Shown: piece by piece, positions 1 through 6,058 of the stretch
Layout of the letters: every line of letters begins with the position of its first letter
Numbering within the stretch: position 1 is the first letter of the stretch
Source of the DNA: a virus
Reading direction: 5' to 3' (one strand)
DNA length: 25,591 nucleotides
IMG/VR virus record: IMGVR_UViG_3300013130_000043
Span: 1-25,591 of that record
Made by a program: the position numbers and the translations under genes
Notes under the pieces: model-generated
Databases searched by the model: none
What the model saw: only the letters and a program-made list of their open reading frames with translations
What the model was told of the DNA's origin: nothing

Positions 1-58
1 TCACTGCCGCACAGGCAGCTTAGAAACACCAAGAGGGAGTCCTTCCCAAGATCCTGTA
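1..58 (+). CRISPR. Partial type I-F CRISPR repeat plus one 32-nt spacer-length segment
   Basis: Positions 1-26 match the type I-F (Ypest) CRISPR repeat from its third base to its end: TCACTGCCGC at 1-10, then ACAGGCAGCT and TAGAAA, with the palindromic CTGCCGCACAGGCAG core. The usual leading GT would lie just outside the window. Positions 27-58 are 32 nt, the standard I-F spacer length. No second repeat follows at 59, where the sequence changes to what looks like coding sequence of another gene on the minus strand. No cas gene is in the window. This is therefore one end of an array, or a fragment of one, and not a functional locus as seen here. The recognition comes from memory of the repeat family. 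Confidence 0.72.
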
Positions 59-128
59 GCGCCACGACGAAGCCGATCACGATGTTCATGCCCGCCTCGA
101 TCAGCGAACTCAGTTTGCTCTGTTCCAT
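57..128 (-). pseudogene. N-terminal fragment of a small DUF7220-like membrane protein
   Basis: Read on the minus strand from the ATG at 128-126, the frame gives MEQSKLSSLIEAGMN followed by IVIGFVVAL. This matches the start of the small DUF7220-like proteins found in phages and mobile elements (M-x-Q-(S/T)-(R/K)-L-x-S-x-I-E-A, then a hydrophobic helix). The resemblance stops at about position 57-59, which is exactly where the CRISPR spacer-length segment ends. Beyond that the frame stays open but reads through the spacer and repeat. A TAGGAAC ribosome-site-like stretch lies upstream of the ATG. The piece is a truncated gene start in a foreign mosaic. The family call is from memory and tentative. 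Confidence 0.4.
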
Positions 129-149
129 TGCGTTCCTACAGTTGCGCGC

Positions 150-377
150 TTCGGATGTGCAAATCACCGCCGTACCGCTGTGGCCGCTATTCCGCCACAA
201 ACCCCGGCAAAAGGTCTTGAAAGACACCTGGGCCAAACTAGAAAAAGGCGATTACGACTGGGCTCACCTGGCCATGGCTTACTGGCCAGAGCGTGTGCGC
301 GAGAAATGCAAGACCGACAAGTCCCTTGCTATTGCTCATGGTCTGGAAGATCTGTACGTGGAGCCGGAAGCGGCACC
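150..377 (+). pseudogene. C-terminal fragment of a large DNA methyltransferase-like protein
   Basis: The plus-strand frame passing through 150-377 encodes DVQITAVPLWPLF, then KDTWAKLEKGDYDWAHLAMA, YWPERVREKCKTDKSLAIAH and GLEDLYVEPEAAP. The blocks YDWAHLA, YWPERVREKCKTDKSLAIAHGL and the acidic/Pro tail resemble the C-terminal end of large class I adenine DNA methyltransferases of the Eco57I/PglX-like kind. No catalytic motif is included, and the frame upstream (82-150) looks unrelated. The piece is GC-richer than all phage genes to its right. It is a gene fragment in a mosaic, either a host remnant or a chimeric read end. The family assignment is by recall only. Confidence 0.4.
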
Positions 378-434
378 CAGACAACTGTTAACCAGCTTTT
401 GCAGGCGACCTCGTGTGGATTGATCGAAAGTCAT
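378..434 (-). pseudogene. Possible N-terminal fragment of the same kind of DNA methyltransferase
   Basis: On the minus strand an ATG at 434-432 opens MTFDQSTRGRLQKLVNSCL. This resembles the first residues of the large methyltransferases whose C-terminal end seems to be present at 150-377 on the opposite strand (M-(T/S)-F-D-x-(S/T)-T-R-x-R-L-Q). There is no good ribosome site before it, and the likeness is lost by about 378. If right, the two ends of one gene family sit here in inverted order within 300 bp, which is not a natural gene arrangement. The fragment is short, so the call is weak. Confidence 0.28.
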
Positions 435-442
435 GCTGGTTT

Positions 443-622
443 TCATTTTCGCTTTTTCGCTGCCTTACCTTTTTTTGTGATGTGTTGTTTTTCCATAGTA
501 TCTGCAAATTGCCACGCTAAAACACGCTTAAGTGCAACAGCAGTACACTCTTCATAAGTGCCCTCAGCTTTCAAAAAATTATCAAAAGAAGAGCCTTCGT
601 GTGTATTTTTGTTTTTTTTCAT
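443..622 (-). CDS. XRE/HigA-type antitoxin-like protein, truncated
   Basis: This frame encodes 59 residues when started at the ATG at 622-620, which has AAGGA just upstream. The frame is open back to 706, but that would overlap the next gene, so 622 is preferred. The pattern G-S-x-F-D-x-F-L, then EGTYEECTAVALKRVLAWQ and a QHITKK helix, is that of small XRE-family antitoxins whose helix-turn-helix normally follows this point. Here the protein ends in a Lys-rich tail (GKAAKKRK) before the HTH and LLDP-like motif, so the DNA-binding part is missing. The truncation lies next to the foreign mosaic at the left end, which suggests a frameshift or a junction near 435-443. No RelE/HigB-like toxin is visible beside it. 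Confidence 0.5.
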   Translation of the reverse strand: MKKNKNTHEGSSFDNFLKAEGTYEECTAVALKRVLAWQFADTMEKQHITKKGKAAKKRK

Positions 623-645
623 ATTCCTTCTTTTATAACATGTTG

Positions 646-915
646 TTATATTACTCGTTTTTCCAATCCGTCTATAATCCAGCGTATACGAAAAGCACAT
701 CGCCACCGGTCTTTAATGTATTCTAGTGTGGAATCGGGGTTATCGTAGCCGTATGTTTTGGTTCCGCTTCTCCAATCTCCTCCATGATTTTTTGCATAAC
801 GTTTATAAATGCGCTTAAGTTCAGGAAGTAATTTATAAAGACAATCGCTTTCGCCAGTTCTCAATCGATGTTCGATAGCTTTATTCATCAAATTCTTTAG
901 CTTTTCTGGTCTCAT
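646..915 (-). CDS. Hypothetical basic phage protein, 89 aa
   Basis: The start is the ATG at 915-913, with GAGGTAAC eight bases upstream. The stop lies 24 bp before the downstream antitoxin-like gene. The protein is basic and helical in its first half (MRPEKLKNLMNKAIEHRLR, then LPELKRIYKRYAK). Its second half is aromatic and Gly-rich (GGDWRSGTKTYGY, then DRWRCAFRIRWI). I do not recognise a family. Its position directly upstream of an antitoxin-like gene is where a toxin could sit, but the sequence shows no RelE/HigB pattern. It is probably the last intact early gene of the leftward operon. Confidence 0.6.
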   Translation of the reverse strand: MRPEKLKNLMNKAIEHRLRTGESDCLYKLLPELKRIYKRYAKNHGGDWRSGTKTYGYDNPDSTLEYIKDRWRCAFRIRWIIDGLEKRVI

Positions 916-986
916 AGTTACCTCGTAATTGATTGACCACTAACAACGCAATCAAGTGGACTAGGCTCTTATTGCAATGAATTACT

Positions 987-1385
987 TTAAGTGTTGGAAG
1001 ACTTGTAAATTGTTCCATGCCCTTCATTAAGTAGGGTTTCATTCACGTTAGATAATTCCTTATTGGTTTCTACCCATACCCACGATAAAACCCTCCCATA
1101 TTTTCCAACGGAATCCATAATAGTTTGAACATACACTTGGGTTGCTGAATCTACAATTTCTTGTAACCTTTTCTTGGCCGCTAAACCCTTTTCCTTTTCA
1201 ACCCCCCTAATTTCCCAAGCATCTATCAAAAAAAGACGTAACCTCTTAGTAATATTTGTACTAAACCCCACATCGATAACTACGTCTAAGGTATCCCCGT
1301 CTACCACCTTGATTACTTTACATTTATAAGTATAAGCGGGGTGTACAAAGGGGGGTCTATCGAGGATGCTAGTGGGTGTTTTCAT
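987..1385 (-). CDS. Staphylococcal nuclease-like (thermonuclease) protein
   Basis: A 132-residue member of the SNase/TNase family of calcium-dependent nucleases that cut DNA and RNA. The family core is clear: KCKVIKVVDGDTLDVVID holds the VxDGDT metal-binding loop, KRLRLFLIDAWEIRG holds the catalytic Arg and the (I)DAxE position (Trp replaces the usual Pro), and DSVGKYGRVLSWVWV holds the GKYGR motif with the second catalytic Arg. The length suits a single SNase domain without a signal peptide, so it should act in the cytoplasm. The start is the ATG at 1385. It lies in the leftward early operon beside other hydrolases and may degrade host nucleic acid or recycle nucleotides. The specific role is inferred. 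Confidence 0.85.
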   Translation of the reverse strand: MKTPTSILDRPPFVHPAYTYKCKVIKVVDGDTLDVVIDVGFSTNITKRLRLFLIDAWEIRGVEKEKGLAAKKRLQEIVDSATQVYVQTIMDSVGKYGRVLSWVWVETNKELSNVNETLLNEGHGTIYKSSNT

Positions 1386-1455
1386 ATTTAATTCTCTGAA
1401 AAATAGTTTATATTAAGTTAAAGTTATAATAAAAGATTTTATAAAGTTAAACAAG

Positions 1456-2079
1456 TTAATATGGGATTGGGGGTAATACTCCAGAGACTATCCAACTTGC
1501 AATCCTAGAAAAACTAACCGGATAATAATTATGGGCGGGGACCCCTACATCTACTTGATTGTGTGTATAAATTTCTTTTCCATTTATCGAAGAACAATGA
1601 GTATGCCCATGTAAATGTTTTTGGCCAAAATCAGGGAAGGAAAACATGTGTTTAAATTTAGTCTCTTTATGCCAACACTCCCCCTCAGTAGCCCCACGCA
1701 TTCCTGTAACATCTTCCCTAAAAACCCCAGTTAGGGGGCAATGACTTAACGTAATAATTACCTTTCCATAAGCTAACTGAGCTTTATATGTTACAAAATC
1801 AAACCCCGCATTATACATAGATTGTATCTTACCATCGTGGTTTCCCAAAACCAGTATTTTTTTTCCATTTAATTCATTAATAATATCTTTTAAAGTATTT
1901 ACAGAAGTAAGTCCCATGTCTCCCAAAAAATAAGTTATACCGTGTTTGGGCACAAGCCTATTAAATCTTTTTATTAAAGTTTCGTGCATTTCTGTTAAAG
2001 TGGAAAAGGGGCGTTGGTCAAAATGTAAAACCTTTTCATGTCCTACATGCCAATCAGATGTGAAATATAGATTTTTCAA
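1456..2079 (-). CDS. Calcineurin-like metallophosphoesterase
   Basis: A 207-residue phosphoesterase with every motif of the two-metal calcineurin-like superfamily: SDWHVGH (D-x-H), YFLGDMG (GD), LVLGNHDG (GNHD), ITLSHCP (His) and HLHGHTH (GHxH). The start is a TTG at 2079-2077, chosen because GAGGATAA lies at proper spacing before it and residue 1 directly precedes the first beta-strand (KNLYFTSD). Members like this are common in phage early regions and hydrolyse phosphomonoesters or diesters, with the substrate usually unknown. A second, different metallophosphatase (4686-5381) lies in the same operon. Confidence 0.88.
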   Translation of the reverse strand: MKNLYFTSDWHVGHEKVLHFDQRPFSTLTEMHETLIKRFNRLVPKHGITYFLGDMGLTSVNTLKDIINELNGKKILVLGNHDGKIQSMYNAGFDFVTYKAQLAYGKVIITLSHCPLTGVFREDVTGMRGATEGECWHKETKFKHMFSFPDFGQKHLHGHTHCSSINGKEIYTHNQVDVGVPAHNYYPVSFSRIASWIVSGVLPPIPY

Positions 2080-2133
2080 TTATTTATCCTCGCAAATACA
2101 ACAATTAAAAACCCCCTTAAAAAATCAGAAGGT

Positions 2134-2334
2134 TTATTTCAACTTAAATAACCGTAAAACCTCTTTAAGAGTGATTGTGGGACAAATAAGCTTTAAGAAA
2201 ACGCAAGTTAGTAAAATTATTATAATTGGAATTAACAGGGGAGCCAAAACCCAAAACCAGTTCCAAGTTATCCCATTTAGTAATTTTAATACTATAAGCA
2301 CTATAGTAAAGAAAAATAAATGTCTGGGATTCAT
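2134..2334 (-). CDS. Small two-helix membrane protein
   Basis: A 66-residue protein dominated by hydrophobic stretches: FFFTIVLIVLKLL near residues 8-20, and WFWVLAPLLIPIIIILLTCV near residues 26-46, with a basic tail KEVLRLFKLK. The start is the ATG at 2334-2332, eight bases after GGA, overlapping the end of the upstream gene's control sequence. Two membrane helices and a charged tail are compatible with a holin or a superinfection-exclusion protein, but no endolysin is near it and no family is recognised. It should sit in the host inner membrane. Confidence 0.6.
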   Translation of the reverse strand: MNPRHLFFFTIVLIVLKLLNGITWNWFWVLAPLLIPIIIILLTCVFLKLICPTITLKEVLRLFKLK

Positions 2335-2338
2335 CGTG

Positions 2339-2626
2339 TTATTCCGTTATAATTAAGTCTGAGTTCCAACAAAAAACACAATATCCCGAAGAAAGGCCAA
2401 AACGGGTTGTTTTTTCTCCTTCTTCTGGACCATAAAAAATATAATTAATTTCTACTGGGCCAAATAATTGGTCGGTCTCTACACCATTAATCACTTCTCG
2501 TATCGTAACTAAATCAAAATATTGAAAACTGTTATTATTCTTTGTGAGTAGAAAAGTCTTAAACCCTTTTTGAATCGCCCGAAAAAACCCAGTTTCAACA
2601 TTTATGTGGTGATGTTTCCTATTCAT
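2339..2626 (-). CDS. DUF3850 / ASCH-like protein
   Basis: Started at the ATG at 2626-2624 (GGGGAAAG just upstream) it is 95 residues. The frame is open to an ATG at 2671 that has no ribosome site. The sequence HHINVETGFFRAIQKGFKTF, then NNNSFQYFDLVTIRE, VEINYIFYG and GLSSGYCVFCW follows the DUF3850 pattern (H-x-L-K-x-x-x-x-F-x-A-x-x-x-G-x-K-x-F-E-x-R, F-x-V-G-D, then a beta-strand with G-x-x-x-G-Y-x-V). This small PUA/ASCH-like fold is thought to bind RNA or modified nucleobases and is frequent in phage early operons. Here the Glu-x-Arg of the usual KTFExRK motif reads Leu-Leu-Thr, so ligand contacts may differ. Confidence 0.6.
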   Translation of the reverse strand: MNRKHHHINVETGFFRAIQKGFKTFLLTKNNNSFQYFDLVTIREVINGVETDQLFGPVEINYIFYGPEEGEKTTRFGLSSGYCVFCWNSDLIITE

Positions 2627-2674
2627 TAACTTTCCCCTTTTATCCTTATCTAATTTACTATACATTAACATTGT

Positions 2675-3004
2675 TTAAAGATACCATTTTTTGGGGTCAA
2701 AAAAATACACATTTCCAGTAGAAGCTTTTATAGCCCGCTCAACATATGGTTGAATGTCTATTTCTATGGCTATCTCCTGCTCCAATAGTTCCCTAACTAG
2801 TTCTGGTGGGGTTGGGGGGTGTTTTCCTGTTGTAGCCCGTTGTTGTAAAACATCCTCTAATTCTTTTAATAGATACCAATATGGAGGGGTTTGATTTGTA
2901 TACCATAATACGCTCAACCCAGTATCTAAATTATGATAAGTATCTAGGGAAATAAAACTATTTATGGGCTTATCTAATCTTGTAAATATAAAAGAGTGCA
3001 TCAT
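2675..3004 (-). CDS. Hypothetical phage protein, 109 aa
   Basis: The start is the first of two adjacent ATG codons at 3004-2999, with a weak GGAATAAG upstream. The N-terminal half is beta-like (MHSFIFTRLDKPINSFISL). A segment YWYLLKELEDVLQQR and a Pro-rich linker KHPPTPPELVRELLEQE follow, and the protein ends in FFDPKKWYL. I recognise no domain. It lies in the leftward operon 3 bp from the longest reading of the DUF3850-like gene, so it is probably cotranscribed with it. Confidence 0.5.
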   Translation of the reverse strand: MMHSFIFTRLDKPINSFISLDTYHNLDTGLSVLWYTNQTPPYWYLLKELEDVLQQRATTGKHPPTPPELVRELLEQEIAIEIDIQPYVERAIKASTGNVYFFDPKKWYL

Positions 3005-3130
3005 ATAAACTTATTCCAACCAAAGATACAATAAAACTATTATACGACAGCTAATAAAAATTTTAAAGCTTTTTTTTGCATCAGTTCCATAATTTTTCCG
3101 AATTAACGACTCACAACCCGGCCCCAGTGT

Positions 3131-3217
3131 TTAAAAACTTATTATAACTGTTGTTAAACTGCAAAAAAATAGTATGCTGGAAACAATATAATATCTAGCC
3201 CTAGTTTTAATTTTCAT
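3131..3217 (-). CDS. 28-residue membrane peptide
   Basis: An ATG at 3217-3215 follows GGAG at six-base spacing, and that GGAG belongs to the last codons of the upstream gene. It opens a 28-codon frame: MKIKTRARYYIVSSILFF, then CSLTTVIISF and a TAA at 3133-3131. The arrangement is a basic N-terminus plus one transmembrane helix. The good ribosome site, placement at a gene end and amphipathic layout suggest it is translated. No homologue is recognised. The rest of 3005-3130 holds AT-rich sequence with no clear gene. Confidence 0.45.
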   Translation of the reverse strand: MKIKTRARYYIVSSILFFCSLTTVIISF

Positions 3218-3220
3218 AAT

Positions 3221-3433
3221 CTACTCCAATAGTTCAGATATGTTTAACTCTTTGTTTAAAGAGTGTTGACCGGATTCATAATAAACACTACGCCACCTAT
3301 CCCCCCTAAACAAAATGGAATAATAATCTTGTGTCCCAGGAGGGCCTTTTAGGAATACAATAGATTTTATTATTTTTTTCATTCCATTGTCAAGTAAAAC
3401 TTTATTTCCGATTGTAAGATTTCTAATAATCAT
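3221..3433 (-). CDS. Hypothetical phage protein, 70 aa
   Basis: The start is the ATG at 3433-3431, overlapping the end of the upstream small gene by 11 bp. It begins MIIRNLTIGNKVLLDNGMKK, a beta-rich opening like small SH3-type or PUA-type barrels. It continues IVFLKGPPGTQDYYSILF and RGDRWRSVYYES and ends LNISELLE. There are no cysteines or membrane segments. The family is unrecognised. It lies in a run of overlapping small genes, so translation is probably coupled. Confidence 0.5.
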   Translation of the reverse strand: MIIRNLTIGNKVLLDNGMKKIIKSIVFLKGPPGTQDYYSILFRGDRWRSVYYESGQHSLNKELNISELLE

Positions 3434-3539
3434 ACTTTATGATTACTGGCCCCGTATAATTTTTTTGTATATAGGAAGCTCCATAACATAAAGCCACTCC
3501 TACAATATTAATAAAGAATAACAAATGGATTAATCTCAT
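3423..3539 (-). CDS. 38-residue hydrophobic peptide (single membrane helix or signal anchor)
   Basis: An ATG at 3539-3537 overlaps the stop of the upstream gene as ATGA and is preceded by GGAG at five-base spacing. The frame is MRLIHLLFFINIVGVALCYG, then ASYIQKNYTG and PVIIKYDY, ending with TAG at 3425-3423. A hydrophobic helix (residues 3-18) with a Cys at 18 and a polar tail suggests a membrane-anchored peptide. Its ATGA coupling to the upstream gene and overlap with the downstream gene argue that it is a real cistron. Function is unknown. Confidence 0.5.
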   Translation of the reverse strand: MRLIHLLFFINIVGVALCYGASYIQKNYTGPVIIKYDY

Positions 3540-3799
3540 TTTTTCTCCATATTCCACGTAACTTCTCCATTAAATTGGAAAACTAGCCAAGTTAATGCCA
3601 GCCGCATTTCTTTTAAAGAAACAGAATCCCCTCCAATATACACTAGATCTCCTAAGACTTCTATTTCTCTAGCAGTTCCACCTAATACTCTATGCACGTC
3701 CCAGGGCATTGGAATGGTATAACCCCTGTTTAACAAATCAAAAGCAGTAACAGCCTTTGTTTGTCCTTCATCCTTTATTTCTTCAACTTCTTCTTTCAT
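3536..3799 (-). CDS. Hypothetical phage protein, 87 aa
   Basis: The start is the ATG at 3799-3797, with GGAG upstream. The N-terminus is acidic (MKEEVEEIKDEGQTKAV). The middle, TAFDLLNRGYTIPMPWDVHR, then VLGGTAREIEVLGDLVYIGG and SVSLKEMRLALTWLVFQF, looks like a small folded domain. No family is recognised. Its stop overlaps the start of the 38-residue peptide, and it is six bases downstream of the exonuclease gene, so it is part of the same leftward operon. Confidence 0.55.
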   Translation of the reverse strand: MKEEVEEIKDEGQTKAVTAFDLLNRGYTIPMPWDVHRVLGGTAREIEVLGDLVYIGGDSVSLKEMRLALTWLVFQFNGEVTWNMEKK

Positions 3800-3805
3800 G
3801 AGTGG

Positions 3806-4684
3806 TTACTCCTGTGGTAAGTACCTTTTAAAAGAATCATCTAATTTAATGATCTCACCATCATCTTCGGCATTTGGATACAAAGCAATTAACATATCAG
3901 TTTCCCTATCAATTTCATCCTTGTAAATATCTTTACTCCAAACGTTACGAACGGGAGCATTCCAAGTATATCCACACTCTTTTAGTGTGTCTTTAACTGA
4001 GAAGGGAGCTTCCCAAGCCAAGACTCTATATTTGTCTTGGTTAATATTGTGAAGTAAGTCTTTAAATAACTCAATATTAATTTGGAATAAAAAAGCTAAG
4101 GCTCCAGCATCGTTTAAGGCTCGATGAACCTCAAACGTATAATTATCTAACAACAATAATTGGTCTAAACTGCATTTATTTTGTCCCAAGCTCTTCCACG
4201 GGAGGTCTTTATAAGAACATCCCCACTTCATGTGTGGAGCATTAGGAAAATACTTATGAAAGAATGGTCTATCAAAAGTAGCATTATGAGAAACTATATA
4301 AGTTACACCCTCTAAAAACTCATATATATCTTTAGGTATAATGGTTTGACCTTCTACCATAACGTTAGTAATGCCATTCGCTTTTGCAGCGTCTCCACAC
4401 TCGTTGATAGGGGTGCTGGGTTGTTGTAAATGTGAATAAAAATCAACTGGAGAAATAAAACCTGTACTACTAATACTACACTTTACTAGTGCAAGTTCTA
4501 TAAGTTCATGCTCTTTATAGTTTAACCCAGTGGTTTCTAAATCTAAAAAAACTACATAAGTGTTAGAGGCGGGAGTTAATTTGGGGACGCCTCGCTCTAA
4601 ACTCCAAGGGACTTTCCTCGCAACCTTAAATTCACTTGGATATTTGTTAATTTCTTCTAATAGTGTTTTATTAATGTCTAACAT
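3806..4684 (-). CDS. DnaQ-like DEDDh 3'-5' exonuclease
   Basis: A 292-residue exonuclease. VVFLDLETTGLNYKEHELIE is Exo I (D-x-E plus the downstream ELIELA), YIVSHNATFDRPFF is Exo II (H-N-x-x-F-D) and VHRALNDAGALAFLF is Exo III with His and Asp five residues apart, which makes it the DEDDh type. After about residue 210 comes a C-terminal module (YRVLAWEAPFSVKDTLKECG, then YTWNAPVRNVWSKDI) found on some bacterial and phage exonucleases of this group. GGAG lies six bases before the ATG at 4684. The enzyme would remove nucleotides from DNA or RNA 3' ends. Whether it proofreads or degrades host nucleic acid cannot be told, since no polymerase is in the window. Confidence 0.88.
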   Translation of the reverse strand: MLDINKTLLEEINKYPSEFKVARKVPWSLERGVPKLTPASNTYVVFLDLETTGLNYKEHELIELALVKCSISSTGFISPVDFYSHLQQPSTPINECGDAAKANGITNVMVEGQTIIPKDIYEFLEGVTYIVSHNATFDRPFFHKYFPNAPHMKWGCSYKDLPWKSLGQNKCSLDQLLLLDNYTFEVHRALNDAGALAFLFQINIELFKDLLHNINQDKYRVLAWEAPFSVKDTLKECGYTWNAPVRNVWSKDIYKDEIDRETDMLIALYPNAEDDGEIIKLDDSFKRYLPQE

Positions 4685-4685
4685 T

Positions 4686-5381
4686 TTAAACTCCGAATAA
4701 ATCTTCTACTGGTAGAAAAGTAATAGATCTACCCCGCTTGTATCCACCAGTGTCTATAAAAATGGAATTTGCCACTTTAGTAATGCGGGGAATTATTGTG
4801 TGTCCATGTACGGTTAAATCTATATTTTTACATAAAGGGGCCTTTTTTCCTAATTTAATACGCTTTCTACCCCACAACATTTGGCTAATTTGAACATCTA
4901 AAAGTGGTTTGGATTCTTCCTTCACCTCACCCCAATCAAGGGTTCCTGGTTCTGCATGACTAATTCCTACAGACCCTCTTTTAGTTTGTAAGGTAATCGT
5001 TAAAGGAATAGCAGTATTTAAAACTTTAGAATACCGCTTAACCTCTTTTACTTGTTCTTCTGTTAAAGAGAACACCCAACTACCCCCATTACTCAACCAC
5101 GTAAACCCTACGGGGGGATATGTATGATTAAAATATTGGACTAAAAAATCTTCATGGTTTCCCAAAACTGGGTAAAACCACGGTTGGTCTAATAATTGCA
5201 AACACTCATAACTCTTGGGTCCCCTATCAATCAAATCTCCTACGCTAAACAACCTATCTGTTTTTTGATTAAAGGAGACTCGTTGTAAGTGCTGTTGTAA
5301 CTGATGCCAATTTCCGTGTAAGTCACTAACGATATAATCAGTTCCAATCACGTTTAAAGAAAATTCCTTATTAATTAACAT
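4686..5381 (-). CDS. PPP-family metallophosphatase (ApaH / lambda phosphatase-like)
   Basis: A 231-residue protein with the PPP signature set: YIVSDLHGNW (D-x-H-G), FSVGDLIDRGPKSYE (GDxxDRG), YPVLGNHEDF (GNHE), GISHAEPG (His) and LTVHGHTIIP (HGH), plus SIFIDTGGYKRG near the end. This places it with protein Ser/Thr phosphatases and diadenosine tetraphosphatases such as lambda phosphatase, which remove phosphate using two metals. The start is the ATG at 5381-5379. It is directly upstream of the exonuclease gene and probably cotranscribed. The substrate (phosphoprotein or dinucleotide) is not set by the sequence. Confidence 0.88.
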   Translation of the reverse strand: MLINKEFSLNVIGTDYIVSDLHGNWHQLQQHLQRVSFNQKTDRLFSVGDLIDRGPKSYECLQLLDQPWFYPVLGNHEDFLVQYFNHTYPPVGFTWLSNGGSWVFSLTEEQVKEVKRYSKVLNTAIPLTITLQTKRGSVGISHAEPGTLDWGEVKEESKPLLDVQISQMLWGRKRIKLGKKAPLCKNIDLTVHGHTIIPRITKVANSIFIDTGGYKRGRSITFLPVEDLFGV

Positions 5382-5420
5382 ATTTATTCCTAACTATAAG
5401 ATTTTCCAGAGATAGTTAAA

Positions 5421-5468
5421 TTATATGCTTTGGAGGTCTATTAAGTGATTTATTTGCGTTTGGGACAT
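5421..5468 (-). CDS. Possible 15-residue peptide with a strong ribosome site
   Basis: In the 129-bp gap between two early genes, an ATG at 5468-5466 is preceded by CAGGAG at six-base spacing, one of the best ribosome sites of the left arm. The frame is only MSQTQINHLIDLQSI. It could be a regulatory leader peptide for the phosphatase and exonuclease genes downstream, a very small functional peptide, or the remnant of a decayed gene. Expression cannot be judged from sequence. Confidence 0.25.
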   Translation of the reverse strand: MSQTQINHLIDLQSI

Positions 5469-5510
5469 TTATAACTCCTGTAGTTCTTTAAAAGTAAAAA
5501 TACAAACTGA

Positions 5511-5957
5511 TCATAAAAGAGATGAGTCATCTCCCCCTTGATCTAGTGAATATGCCAAGAGTTTATCTGCATCATAGTCTGTAGTATCAAACGCTTCCCC
5601 AATAGGTGCGGGGGGTTGTTTTTTAGACCCAGCCTTCTTCTTTAGGGGGGGTTCAAACTCCCCTCTAGAGATCCTAACCTCAATAATATTCAGAGATTCT
5701 ATTAAAGATTTAATGGTTGTTTTAAACTCTGAAACTAAAGGAGTAAGCACAGTAGTTGTAGGACTTCCTTCTGTTCCATCTGAATTTTTGGGACGATAAA
5801 ACAAATCTCCATGTTTTTCCTTATAACCTTCTAACATTTCTCTATCTTGCTTAATGGTTTCTTTTATAAAATCTAGTTGCTGCTTCAACTCTAACCCCAA
5901 AGCCAATAGAGAATGATATGTTCCAGATGTTAACTGTTTTTGTTTTGTGGGCGTCAT
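5511..5957 (-). CDS. Hypothetical protein; candidate small terminase subunit
   Basis: A 148-residue protein starting at the ATG at 5957 with GAGGTTACTT before it. Residues 20-50 form a charged helix (LKQQLDFIKETIKQDREMLE). A segment SPTTTVLTPLVSEFKTTIK then SLIESLNIIEVRISRGE recalls the helix of P27-type small terminase subunits (N-P-x-x-x-x-L, then L-x-x-L-L-x-x-L-x-L-x-P-x-x-R). The tail is basic, then Pro-rich and acidic (KKKAGSKKQPPAPIGEAF). No other small-terminase candidate lies near the large subunit. It is transcribed away from the large subunit, which is unusual, so the call is an inference and the gene could equally be an unrelated early protein. Confidence 0.45.
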   Translation of the reverse strand: MTPTKQKQLTSGTYHSLLALGLELKQQLDFIKETIKQDREMLEGYKEKHGDLFYRPKNSDGTEGSPTTTVLTPLVSEFKTTIKSLIESLNIIEVRISRGEFEPPLKKKAGSKKQPPAPIGEAFDTTDYDADKLLAYSLDQGGDDSSLL

Positions 5958-5969
5958 AAGTAACCTCAG

Positions 5970-6008
5970 AAAAAAAGGCCACTCAGATTATAAACAATCA
6001 AAAGTGGC
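5970..6008 (-). terminator. Leftward rho-independent terminator or attenuator
   Basis: On the minus strand GCCACT (6008-6003 side) pairs with AGTGGC (5983-5978 side). The loop contains a second possible GATT/AATC pairing, and the stem is followed at once by seven T residues (the A run at 5970-5976 on the plus strand). It lies between the first and second genes of the leftward operon, so it may attenuate transcription past the first gene. The stem is only 6 bp with a long loop, so readthrough is likely. Confidence 0.5.
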
Positions 6009-6058
6009 TCGGAACTATTAACAACACTTAATTAATTATGTTATTATATCGCCTTTTT

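Noticed and set aside
180-557. 125-residue plus-strand frame overlapping the methyltransferase-like fragment
   Set aside because: Its residues have no family likeness, it crosses the mosaic junctions, and the other frame carries the recognisable methyltransferase pattern.
916-986. TTGATTG/CAATCAA inverted repeat between two early genes as a terminator
   Set aside because: The stem is AT-rich with a long loop and no T run follows on the minus strand.
1946-2356. 136-residue plus-strand frame
   Set aside because: It lies antisense to the phosphoesterase and small membrane protein genes, whose motifs and ribosome sites are clear.
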